Below, in pieces: positions 1 to 7,341 of a stretch of 64,000 nt of DNA. The DNA lies in NCBI RefSeq assembly GCF_900129025.1, contig NZ_FQUM01000003.1:62001-126000 (forward strand). The letters are read 5' to 3'. Position numbers and translations under genes: made by a program. How positions within the stretch are numbered: the stretch's first letter is position 1; the number at the start of each line of letters is the position of its first letter. The notes under the pieces are model-generated. The model ran no database searches, was not told the origin of the DNA, and saw only the letters and a list, made by a program, of their open reading frames with translations. This DNA is from Mariniphaga anaerophila (GTDB lineage Bacteria > Bacteroidota > Bacteroidia > Bacteroidales > Prolixibacteraceae).

Positions 1-229
1 ACGATGAAGCGGAGTGTATTCCATCTTTCTAAATTTTCAGGCAAATGTATGGAATATTTTTCCCAACAGACAATAAAAGGGCGACCTACAAAAAGGTGTT
101 TCGACTAAAATAAAATTACCAACCTCAGCAAAAAATTATAAGGCCACAAAAGGACAACCGGAGCGGAGGAAAAAGCACACAAATTAGCACCAATAAACGT
201 TTAAGAAAAGCACAGTTTTTTAGTCGTGT

Positions 230-964
230 TCAACTTGCCACAACAGAATTGCCCGCATGTAACACAGCAGCAACCCGGTTTTTAAAACTCCTGCCAATGG
301 GCAGTTCCTTTCCTTCAATTTCGATACTGGTGGAGGTAAAAGCTTCAATCTTCCGTAGCGACACAATGTAGGATTTGTGAATGCGCATAAAATCGCTGTC
401 CGGCAGCTTTTCCTCCATGTTTGTCATGCTGGCTTTAGTCACAATTCGCTTGTCGGCAGTATGAATTTTCACGTACTCGCTTAACCCTTCAATGTATAAA
501 ATATCAGCCAGGTGCAATTTGAGGACTTTTTTGTTTTCTTTCACGTAAATAAAAGCATCATCGGCTCCGTTTGGCTGTGCGTAATTTTCTGCAGACATAT
601 GATTATCGGCAGAAACCTGGTAAAATTTGTTCACCGCTTTCAAAAACCGTTCAAAAGTGATGGGTTTCAGCAAATAATCTACCACATCCAGTTCAAAACC
701 TTCCAGCGCATACTCGCGGTAGGCAGTGGTAATAATCACGTGCGGAGGCTGTTTCAGGGTTTTCAGAAATTCAATTCCGGTAATCTGAGGCATCTGAATA
801 TCCATAAACATTAGGTCGACCTTTTGATTTCGAAGCACTTCAAGCGCTTTCATTGCGTCTCCACATTCGCCGGCAATATTAAAATTATCCAGTTTTTGAA
901 TGTGATTTCGCATTAGTTCCCGAGCGAGAGGCTCATCGTCAACAATGAGACAGTTTGTTTTCAT
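230..964 (-). CDS. LytTR-family response regulator
   Basis: Two-component response regulator of 244 aa. The N-terminal receiver domain (about residues 1-120) keeps the acidic pair DDEP, the phospho-acceptor Asp in FMDIQMP, the switch Thr in ITTAYRE and the conserved Lys in LLKPI. The C-terminal part (about 135-235) is a LytTR DNA-binding domain, recognisable from FIYVKENKK, YIEGLSEYVKIHT and FMRIHKSYIV. Such proteins bind DNA and activate transcription when phosphorylated. It is the last gene of a minus-strand run behind three LytS-type sensor proteins, 69 bp after the nearest one, so these are its likely phosphodonors (inference). Target genes cannot be read from the window. Confidence 0.93.
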   Translation of the reverse strand: MKTNCLIVDDEPLARELMRNHIQKLDNFNIAGECGDAMKALEVLRNQKVDLMFMDIQMPQITGIEFLKTLKQPPHVIITTAYREYALEGFELDVVDYLLKPITFERFLKAVNKFYQVSADNHMSAENYAQPNGADDAFIYVKENKKVLKLHLADILYIEGLSEYVKIHTADKRIVTKASMTNMEEKLPDSDFMRIHKSYIVSLRKIEAFTSTSIEIEGKELPIGRSFKNRVAAVLHAGNSVVAS

Positions 965-1033
965 GGCAATAAGTGATTTGTTTTCGTTGTTTTCAAGAAG
1001 TAAGTATCTGTTTTCTTTTTTATGTTACATTTT

Positions 1034-2071
1034 TCAGGGGAAAATCTCCATTTGCATCCTCAGGTAATTGTGCCCTGTTGTCTCCTCCAGTTTGAATTTA
1101 TCGGGGAAACTGTGTTGCAGCCTCAAACTCAGCATTTCCGAATCGATATTTTCGGTCAGTTCAAGTTCTTTTTCGCTGCGCAATTCCACCATAAAATCCA
1201 GCTTTCTGCTTTCTCCTTTAACAAAGACGATGCACTGGAACGATTCGTTACAAGCCATTCCGGTTTTAACCATAAAACCTAACACCGGCAGGAACAAAAA
1301 CGGGGGAATAACAAAAGGTTTCAGGTTCCCCTCAAATTTCAAAACAACCTGTATTTGATTCCCTAACCCGAGTGTATGAATTTTCAGAAACCGCTCCACC
1401 AAATCGGTTTCATACGAAAGGGGCCGCCAGTCGGTGCTGTTGTCTTTCAAAAACAGGCTGAAAAAATTAGATATCTGAATGATTAAATCCGGCGCCTGTG
1501 AAGGGTTCCGCGCGATGGTTTCCCGCAGAATTCCCATTAAATGATACATTAACCGGGGTTGCAACTGGTAATGATAAATTTCGAGTTTGGCTTCTTCATT
1601 CCACCGCTGCTCTTCTTTTGTTTTGGATTGCGCCTTGTACCATGCCTGACCCACTTTTATTGCAAAAAACACAAGTATAATGTAGTGATTTCCAATTCCG
1701 CTTATCACAATATTTTCCAGTGTGAGGCCACCCGGGCAAAAGCCGCACCCTTTTCCAAAAGCTTTAAAAACAAACTCGTTGGCCACCACCAACTCAATTA
1801 AAGAAAATACCAGCAACAAAACAATAATTCCTAAAGCCAGCAATCCGTAATGATTTTTGTAAAAAGTGCGCGGCACCAGCCAGTATGCAATTAAGTAGGT
1901 ATGAGTTACAAAAACCGGCAACGTTACAATATAATACCTGAACCACAGGTAAAACGAACCGCTGCCACCGCCCAGGCTTTGCAGGGTTGTAAAGGAAACT
2001 ACCCAGGCGAGCCAAAATCCAACGTGGAGAATGATCCGTTGTTTATCGATATGTTTTTGCTCCCATCTCAT
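1034..2071 (-). CDS. LytS-type sensor pseudokinase (degenerate)
   Basis: Membrane protein of 345 aa, homologous in layout to the two kinases upstream: four or so N-terminal hydrophobic segments (residues 10-150), a short coiled segment, then a His_kinase-like region. The catalytic features are lost. Where the neighbours have QLxPHFLFNTxNN, this protein has QLQPRLMYHLMG, so the phospho-acceptor His is Arg. The ATP-binding N-box (ENCxKHG in both neighbours) reads GFMVKTGMA, and no GxGxxN G-box is visible. The frame is intact over the full family length, so it is not simply decayed. Its start overlaps the end of the upstream kinase by 29 bp, implying translational coupling. It probably acts as a non-catalytic partner of a neighbouring kinase (inference). 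Confidence 0.85.
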   Translation of the reverse strand: MRWEQKHIDKQRIILHVGFWLAWVVSFTTLQSLGGGSGSFYLWFRYYIVTLPVFVTHTYLIAYWLVPRTFYKNHYGLLALGIIVLLLVFSLIELVVANEFVFKAFGKGCGFCPGGLTLENIVISGIGNHYIILVFFAIKVGQAWYKAQSKTKEEQRWNEEAKLEIYHYQLQPRLMYHLMGILRETIARNPSQAPDLIIQISNFFSLFLKDNSTDWRPLSYETDLVERFLKIHTLGLGNQIQVVLKFEGNLKPFVIPPFLFLPVLGFMVKTGMACNESFQCIVFVKGESRKLDFMVELRSEKELELTENIDSEMLSLRLQHSFPDKFKLEETTGHNYLRMQMEIFP

Positions 2072-3137
2072 TAATGCTCTTTTTTAATTGAAGCCGGATG
2101 ATAAATTTTTCTTTATTTTCTTCAATTTGAAACGAATACCCGTTCTCCGGATAGAGAATATCAAGCCTGTTTTTAAGGTTTTGCAGCCCGTTTCCACTGC
2201 CGTTTTCTGCACCGGATTTTCCAGTGTCAGCAGGCTTACTGTTGGCCACCTGAATATTTAACACATTGGGAAACGACTCAATAAGCACGGATAGCCACGA
2301 AACGCCCAAATCGGCACTGCTCCCGTGTTTTATGCAATTTTCGGCCAGAAAAAACAAAACCATGGGAGGAATTTTCCACCCGGCAATATTCCCTTTTTTT
2401 ATAATGGATGCTTTAAGGCGTTTGCCGTAACGAAGTTTTTCCAGCGAAATATAGTTTTCAATCAGTGCCACCTCATCTGCGAGAGACACAAAATCGTGAC
2501 GACTCTGCTCCACAATATACCGCAAAATCCACTGCACCCGCTCCACAATCTCCGACGTGCGTTGTGGCTGCAACAACGACAATGCGTACAGGTTGTTAAT
2601 GGTATTGAACAAAAAATGCGGATTCAGTTGCGACTGCAACAATCGTTGCCTCGCTTCGCTGTTCTGAACCTCCAGTTTTTTTCGCTGCTTTTCGGTATAA
2701 ATAAAGTCTTTAGTGAATTTGGCCACACAAAACAACGCAACAATAAATGTCATGTCTTTTGTGTTGATCAGCATAAAACGTAAACTTTTCATGCTTCCCG
2801 GAAGAAAGTTTTCCGGAGCAACAGACGCATAAAAAACCTCGTCTGACACCACAAATTTCAAGGCCGACAACGCTGTACCAATCAGCAGGAAAAGCAAAAT
2901 AAACCACACAACTTTTCCTTTCAGAAGAAATTCGGGAATGAGCAGAAACAGCGTGATGTAGGCATATCCGAGAAAAAAAACTGAATTTACCGATGTAACT
3001 TCCAACGCTTTACCCAGGTTTTTGCCGTTGCCCCGCAAAAACAAAACCATGGTAAAAGCAAAAACCACAAACAGAAATAATACAACATGACGGATTATTC
3101 TATACTTTGCCCTGGTATCGAATATAAACCTGTTCAT
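2043..3137 (-). CDS. LytS-type sensor histidine kinase
   Basis: Membrane histidine kinase of 364 aa. Four hydrophobic segments occupy roughly residues 15-150 and are followed by a coiled linker. The His_kinase domain contains QLNPHFLFNTINNL with the phospho-acceptor His, then LENYISLEKLRYG, the ATP-binding N-box AENCIKHGS and a G-box GSGNGLQNLKNRLDILYP. I place the start at the ATG at 3137, which overlaps the upstream kinase's TGA as ATGA; a start ten codons earlier is possible but would create a longer overlap. It should autophosphorylate and pass phosphate to the LytTR regulator encoded at the end of the operon. The input signal is unknown; no extracytoplasmic sensor domain is seen. Confidence 0.92.
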   Translation of the reverse strand: MNRFIFDTRAKYRIIRHVVLFLFVVFAFTMVLFLRGNGKNLGKALEVTSVNSVFFLGYAYITLFLLIPEFLLKGKVVWFILLFLLIGTALSALKFVVSDEVFYASVAPENFLPGSMKSLRFMLINTKDMTFIVALFCVAKFTKDFIYTEKQRKKLEVQNSEARQRLLQSQLNPHFLFNTINNLYALSLLQPQRTSEIVERVQWILRYIVEQSRHDFVSLADEVALIENYISLEKLRYGKRLKASIIKKGNIAGWKIPPMVLFFLAENCIKHGSSADLGVSWLSVLIESFPNVLNIQVANSKPADTGKSGAENGSGNGLQNLKNRLDILYPENGYSFQIEENKEKFIIRLQLKKSINEMGAKTYR

Positions 3138-4156
3138 TTTTTGTCCAGTTTCAGTGAAACTTTCCATGTAACTTCGTTCTCTTTTATTGTCAGTTTGTAA
3201 CGTCCCTTGTACAAAATTTCAAGCCGCTTTTTTGCATTGGCCATTCCAACCCCTCCGGTCTTCTGTCCGGTTACTCTTTTCTCGGGCGGCAAACTGTTTT
3301 CAGCCTGAAACAATAGTCTTTCCTGAGAAACCGCAACTGAAATATGAATATGTAACTTCCCGTCTTTTTGAATGCCACCGTGTTTAAAACAGTTTTCGAC
3401 AAAAGTAAACAACAGCATGGGAGCAATCTTCCTCTTCTCAGTCAGTCCCGATGTTTCGAACGTCAGCGCCAGATTAGAGCCGTATCTTAAACGTTCCAAC
3501 TCGATATAGTTTTCAATTAGTTTCACCTCTTTCTCCAGCGAGATTTCAGAGTCGTTGCATTCGTACAGAACAGACTGCAACAAAGCGGCCATCTGCGCAA
3601 TTCCTTCAGAAGTTTTTGCCGACTCGGCAAGCGACAATGAGTAGAGGTTATTCATGGTATTAAACAAAAAGTGAGGCTGTAACTGGGCCTTCAGCACTTG
3701 CAGTTCTTTTTTCAGGTTTTGCTTTTCCATTTCATGCTTTTCGGTCTGTTGCTCAAACCATTTTTTCACAATTTTTATGGCAAAAGCAATGGCTACCATA
3801 AAATTAGTTTCCAAAAAAAGATAAAGAAATGTAACACCCAAAAGAGAGTCAGAAGTGACTGGAAGTCCATTTATCAGCCTCAGAAAAATGCGTTCGCCGA
3901 GGGTCACAAGCAATAAAACTGTTACCATAAGTAAAACTGTTATTGCCAATTTTCGCGTGCGCAGGTAAAAAGGTAAAATGCCATAAACTGTTATGTAAGT
4001 TGCTGCCATTACAAAAGGCAACATACAAAGCGATTCCAGAAAATACCATTGAAAATCGTGCCCATATTTTCCGTACACCGAGCCAAAAAACAGTATATAA
4101 AAAGCCCAAAAAGCAACGTGGGTTAGAATGCGCCGGTTTTTTTGTGAGATTTTCAC
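3134..4156 (-). CDS. LytS-type sensor histidine kinase, first gene of the operon
   Basis: Membrane histidine kinase of about 340 aa with N-terminal hydrophobic segments, then QLQPHFLFNTMNNLYSL (phospho-acceptor His), LENYIELERLRYG, N-box VENCFKHGG and G-box GVGMANAKKRLEILY. The open frame extends to a GTG at 4270, but that N-terminus looks unlike the family. A GTG at 4156 is preceded by AGGAG eight bases upstream and gives VKISQKNRRILTHVAFW, matching the beginnings of the sister kinase, so I use it; an ATG at 4237 is the other option. It is the promoter-proximal member of the kinase-kinase-pseudokinase-regulator operon. The three sensor genes look like tandem duplicates that have diverged. 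Confidence 0.9.
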   Translation of the reverse strand: MKISQKNRRILTHVAFWAFYILFFGSVYGKYGHDFQWYFLESLCMLPFVMAATYITVYGILPFYLRTRKLAITVLLMVTVLLLVTLGERIFLRLINGLPVTSDSLLGVTFLYLFLETNFMVAIAFAIKIVKKWFEQQTEKHEMEKQNLKKELQVLKAQLQPHFLFNTMNNLYSLSLAESAKTSEGIAQMAALLQSVLYECNDSEISLEKEVKLIENYIELERLRYGSNLALTFETSGLTEKRKIAPMLLFTFVENCFKHGGIQKDGKLHIHISVAVSQERLLFQAENSLPPEKRVTGQKTGGVGMANAKKRLEILYKGRYKLTIKENEVTWKVSLKLDKK

Positions 4157-4315
4157 CAATTTTTCTCCTGTTAATACCCGGTAAGATACGCGAACAAACT
4201 GGAACCAAAAAATCACAATTACCTGTATTTCAAACATTGAACAGATAAAAGCGCGCAGTTCAAAAGGCACAGGCTGTTGTTGACTGTCAAAATCCTGCTG
4301 TTCATTGAAAAAACA

Positions 4316-4341
4316 AAGCCCCTACCCTCTGGCAGAGGCTT
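4316..4341 (-). terminator. Rho-independent terminator after the 4414-4905 gene
   Basis: An 8-bp stem with one mismatch (AAGCCCCT / AGAGGCTT) around a 10-nt loop. On the minus strand it is followed by a TG then six T (complement of 4307-4314). It lies between the end of the secreted-protein gene and the sensor kinase operon, so it would separate the two transcripts. Confidence 0.5.
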
Positions 4342-4413
4342 ATTTTTCATTTCCATGAAAAAAATTGCGCTGTTTAACTATAATGTCGTTTTCAAAAAGT
4401 TACTGTTTCGCAT

Positions 4414-4905
4414 CTAAAACTGAGCGTGGTATTGTTCTTCCACCAGGTTAGGAAAGTAACATGCAATAAGCCCCAACAGTTCTTCTTCAGTTTTCAGGCT
4501 CTGACAAATAACCCGTTGCGCGTAAAAACTTGTTTTATTAAATTTCGAGTCACAGGCAACAGCTGGCAGCTCGCGATATTTTTTGTCCATCTTTTGTACA
4601 CCAAAACTTCCTTTATTGCACGAATACTGCACTTCAAACTGTTCTGATTTTACCAGAAAGGTTGTGCATTTTTTCTCTTTTACCACACCAATTCGAACAG
4701 GGTTAGCGGTATTTTCATACTTCAGTTCATAAGTTGTCACGGCCAGCTCATTCACAACCATGGGTGTTTCTGATTTTGTGATAGTGTATTTGCCAAAATC
4801 GGTAAGAGAATTACCCGTAATAGCCTCATTTAATTTAACTCTTGCAGACACCCCCATGACCAGAGCCAACAAAAAAATTCCTAAAAAATACATTCTTGTT
4901 TTCAT
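4414..4905 (-). CDS. Secreted protein of unknown function
   Basis: A 163-aa protein I do not recognise. It begins with a clear signal peptide (MKTR, a hydrophobic stretch to about residue 20, then SARVKL), so it is exported to the periplasm or surface. The mature part has four cysteines (in EKKCTTF, YSCNKG, VACDSK and VICQSL), plausibly two disulfides, and is rich in short beta-like stretches; no enzyme motif is visible. It stands alone on the minus strand, with its own downstream hairpin and more than 250 bp of upstream space, upstream of the sensor kinase operon but probably not part of it. Confidence 0.75.
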   Translation of the reverse strand: MKTRMYFLGIFLLALVMGVSARVKLNEAITGNSLTDFGKYTITKSETPMVVNELAVTTYELKYENTANPVRIGVVKEKKCTTFLVKSEQFEVQYSCNKGSFGVQKMDKKYRELPAVACDSKFNKTSFYAQRVICQSLKTEEELLGLIACYFPNLVEEQYHAQF

Positions 4906-5112
4906 AGCATTAATTGTTTATTGTTTTCTTCTACTCAAATGTAAGTAACGTTTTGGCATGCAGTTATTTATTTCAACAACCTCCTGCTTTTAAACAATAA
5001 CCTGCAAGGATTTAACAACGAAACGAAAAAAACGCACCTCGTTGTCTTTTTTTGGTTGTTTGTATAAAACACGCTGCCAATGCCTGTGTAAGAAATAGCA
5101 ACAAACAATTAA

Positions 5113-5141
5113 AAAAGAGGCTGGAAATCCGAGCCTCTTTT
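5113..5141 (-). terminator. Rho-independent terminator of ssb
   Basis: A 10-bp perfect stem (AAAAGAGGCT / AGCCTCTTTT) with a 9-nt loop, followed on the minus strand by a T run. It begins 30 bp past the ssb stop codon. The A/T-flanked stem could also act on plus-strand transcripts. Confidence 0.8.
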
Positions 5142-5171
5142 CTGTATTACCCGGAACACTCCGGTTGTTTT

Positions 5172-5519
5172 TTATTCTTTGTCAGTTCTTTTACCGAGCA
5201 ACAGCATAGAGCCAACAACCACTTCGGTTATGTAACTTTTGTCTCCGTTTTTGTTATCGTAAGAGCGATTTGTAAGTTTACCTTCGACGGCTACCTCAGA
5301 GCCTTTTCGCAAATAATTTTCGGCAATGTCGGCCTGCTTTCCCCACGCCACCAAACGATGCCAGGTGGTTTCAGATACTTTCTTCCCGCTCTGGTCGTAA
5401 TAAACTTCGCTTGTTGCTATAGAAAAATTAGCAACCTTTTTCCCGCTGTCGAGCTTTCTTACCTTCGGGACATCGCCCAGGTTACCGATAAGCCGGACAC
5501 TGTTTCTTAATACATTCAT
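5172..5519 (-). CDS. ssb: Single-stranded DNA-binding protein, short form without acidic tail
   Basis: OB-fold protein of 115 aa that coats single-stranded DNA. Recognisable SSB features are the N-terminal NSVRLIGNLGDVP, the strand FSIATSEVY, and TTWHRLVAWGKQAD, followed by GSEVAVEGKLTNRSY and TEVVVGSMLLL. The OB domain fills almost the whole protein. It ends GKRTDKE and lacks the glycine-rich linker and acidic tip (DDDIPF-like) through which housekeeping SSBs recruit partner proteins, so this may be an accessory SSB with a separate main copy elsewhere (inference). It diverges from the zinc-ribbon gene across an array of 20-bp repeats and has its own terminator. Confidence 0.9.
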   Translation of the reverse strand: MNVLRNSVRLIGNLGDVPKVRKLDSGKKVANFSIATSEVYYDQSGKKVSETTWHRLVAWGKQADIAENYLRKGSEVAVEGKLTNRSYDNKNGDKSYITEVVVGSMLLLGKRTDKE

Positions 5520-5590
5520 GATTCAAATTTTTAAATTATTAGTTAAAACGAAATTGCAGTTCAAAGGTAATTCTGCCGTAACCGGAAGCC

Positions 5591-5650
5591 GGTTTATAAA
5601 TATTTATAACCGCTTATAAACGATTTTAACCGTTTACAAACGGATATTTT
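5591..5650. repeat. Three tandem 20-bp imperfect repeats between ssb and the zinc-ribbon gene
   Basis: Units start at 5591, 5611 and 5631. Units 1 and 2 share 14 of 20 bases and units 2 and 3 share 12 of 20. The conserved core is TTATAAA or TTACAAA. Units 2 and 3 begin with imperfect 12-bp palindromes (CGCTTATAAACG and CGTTTACAAACG). A 20-bp period is close to two helical turns, which would place bound proteins on one face. The position in the divergent promoter region suggests an operator array; iteron-like use is an alternative. Confidence 0.6.
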
Positions 5651-5689
5651 TTTGTATATTAACACATTAAATCCAAACAGCGAAAACAA

Positions 5690-6043
5690 ATGGAAGAGCG
5701 AAAATGCATGGAGTGCGGAGAACAGCTGAGAGGGAGAGCCGACCAGAAATTTTGCAGCGATGCTTGCAGAAATGCTTTCAACAATAAAAAAATGGGCGAC
5801 ACAACTAACTACATGCGAAAAATCAACCGCATTCTGAAAAAAAACCATTCGATTTTAATAGAACTCAATCCCGACGAAAAAACAACCACTTTTAAAGGGG
5901 TTCTGGCAAAGCAGGGATTCAACTTCAACTATTTCACTCATATTTACAAAACCCGAAATGGACGGGTCTACTATTTTTGTTACGACCAGGGATTTTCAGC
6001 GCTGGAGAACAATAAATTTTTGCTTGTAAAGAAGGAAGGATGA
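5690..6043 (+). CDS. Zinc-ribbon protein (DUF2116-like N-terminus)
   Basis: A 117-aa protein. The N-terminus carries a four-cysteine zinc ribbon: C6 and C9 in RKCMECGEQL, and the pair in KFCSDACRNAFNN. This treble-clef or ribbon pattern is common in small nucleic-acid-binding proteins. The rest is basic and aromatic, with a helix (MRKINRILKKNHSIL) then a beta-rich end (HIYKTRNGRVYYFCYDQG). The function is not known to me; it is recognisable as a conserved Bacteroidota protein. It is divergent to ssb with 170 bp between them holding a three-unit repeat, so shared regulation with ssb is possible. Confidence 0.8.
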   Translation: MEERKCMECGEQLRGRADQKFCSDACRNAFNNKKMGDTTNYMRKINRILKKNHSILIELNPDEKTTTFKGVLAKQGFNFNYFTHIYKTRNGRVYYFCYDQGFSALENNKFLLVKKEG

Positions 6044-6118
6044 ATTTATTGCAGAAACGTTTGGAAAATTCAATTTCGTGTTTGAAATTTGTTTTGATTA
6101 AACTTAAATTTATATAAA

Positions 6119-6496
6119 ATGAAAAAACTGCTGCTTTTTATGATGTTGGCATTTATGGCCACAACCATTTCTTACGCAAACAATGCATCTTCTCACGATG
6201 ACGTTTTGGGAGAATGGAAATTTGAAAGCCCCAACGCTCCTTATGGCTACAACAGCGGGGCAATTATTATTAAGGAAAAAGACGGTGCGCTGGCCGGAGA
6301 AATTAAGTTCAGTGATGGAACAAAGGTTGAATTGAAAGACATTTTACTGGAAGAAGGAGTTTTGAAATTTGGAATAAACGTGGAATACAACTATGTTCTG
6401 GTAAAAGCAACCATCGAAGGCAACATGATGAAAGGCACTGCCAACAGCCCCGACGGGAAGCTACCTTTTGAAGCAAAAAAAGTAGAAAAACAGTAA
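6119..6496 (+). CDS. Small secreted protein of unknown function
   Basis: A 125-aa protein with a signal peptide (MKKLLLFMMLAFMATTISYA, cut near residue 20). The mature part alternates short strands and turns: GEWKFESPN, GAIIIKEKDGALAGEIKF, GMMKGT-like NMMKGTANSP. This resembles small lipocalin or beta-barrel domains that read like 'xGxWxxxxx...G.l.G.v', a pattern frequent in Bacteroidota secreted proteins. No catalytic motif is seen. It follows the zinc-ribbon gene by 75 bp on the same strand with an A-rich start context. Confidence 0.75.
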   Translation: MKKLLLFMMLAFMATTISYANNASSHDDVLGEWKFESPNAPYGYNSGAIIIKEKDGALAGEIKFSDGTKVELKDILLEEGVLKFGINVEYNYVLVKATIEGNMMKGTANSPDGKLPFEAKKVEKQ

Positions 6497-6573
6497 AAAA
6501 AATCTGGCAGCATTCAACATCTTTTCTGTTTCCGGCTTTCAATTTTTCAAAAATAGAATTTTAAATATGCCAC

Positions 6574-7287
6574 ATGAAAAATAACCTGTCGATTCATGCA
6601 TTCGAGCATGCTCCTTGCGAAGGCGTTGGGTGCATTGGCAACTGGGCAAAAGAAAGAGGACACCGGTTGTCCTCTACCCTGTTGTACAAAAGCCAGCGTT
6701 TTCCAAGACTGGACGAAATTGACTGGCTTATTGTAATGGGCGGCCCCATGAACATTTTCGAAGAGCAAAAACATCCGTGGTTAAAAGCAGAAAAAGCATT
6801 TATCAAAAATGCCATTGAAGCCAACAAAACGGTAATCGGAATTTGCCTTGGATCACAACTGATCGCTGATGTTTTGGGAGCAAAAGTGTATAAAAATCCA
6901 CAAGTTGAAATTGGCTGGTTCGATGTTACCCGTACAGAAGAAAGCTACCAGACCGATTTGCTAAAAGGGTTCGGCCGAAAGCTGAAGGTTTTTCATTGGC
7001 ACGGTGATACTTTTGATTTGCCGCCTGGCGTCATTCCTCTTTTTCGTTCAAAAGCCTGCCAAAACCAGGGATTCTTAATTGGAAATAAAATTGTTGGGTT
7101 ACAGTTTCATTTTGAAATGACACAACAGGGAATTGCTGAAATGTTTACGGGCGAAGAAGAACCGCTTCCGAAGGGGCCGTTTGTGCAAACGCAACAGGAA
7201 ATCGTTTCTCAAAACGAACACATTGAAGCCAACAACAAAAAAATGTTTGCGCTGCTTGACAGGCTATGTAGAAATAGCGAGGGCTAA
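6574..7287 (+). CDS. Class I glutamine amidotransferase-like protein
   Basis: A 237-aa stand-alone GATase1 domain. The nucleophile elbow is GICLGSQLIADVLG with the catalytic Cys; the His-Glu pair is in GLQFHFEMT; the early MGGPMN turn forms the oxyanion region. These domains hydrolyse glutamine to ammonia or, as in gamma-glutamyl-modifying members, act on gamma-glutamyl substrates. No partner synthetase is encoded beside it, so the accepting reaction is unknown. It resembles the GMP-synthase-like amidotransferases common beside unrelated genes. It is convergent with the GH105-type gene, with a bidirectional terminator between. Confidence 0.88.
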   Translation: MKNNLSIHAFEHAPCEGVGCIGNWAKERGHRLSSTLLYKSQRFPRLDEIDWLIVMGGPMNIFEEQKHPWLKAEKAFIKNAIEANKTVIGICLGSQLIADVLGAKVYKNPQVEIGWFDVTRTEESYQTDLLKGFGRKLKVFHWHGDTFDLPPGVIPLFRSKACQNQGFLIGNKIVGLQFHFEMTQQGIAEMFTGEEEPLPKGPFVQTQQEIVSQNEHIEANNKKMFALLDRLCRNSEG

Positions 7288-7292
7288 AAACA

Positions 7293-7329
7293 AAAACAGG
7301 GAAGAGTGTTATAAGTTCTTCCCTGTTTT
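7293..7329. terminator. Bidirectional terminator between convergent genes
   Basis: A 13-bp perfect stem (AAAACAGGGAAGA / TCTTCCCTGTTTT) with an 11-nt loop and A/T flanks on both sides. It lies between the amidotransferase stop and the stop of the minus-strand glycoside hydrolase, so it can end both transcripts. Confidence 0.85.
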
Positions 7330-7341
7330 CGTTAAAGGCTT

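Noticed and set aside
1-229. Possible end of an upstream gene at the left edge
   Set aside because: No long frame or recognisable protein continues from base 1; the stretch is AT-rich and only 229 bp.
4156-4270. Longer N-terminus of the first LytS kinase from a GTG at 4270
   Set aside because: The added residues do not match the sister kinase, and a start with an AGGAG eight bases upstream lies at 4156.
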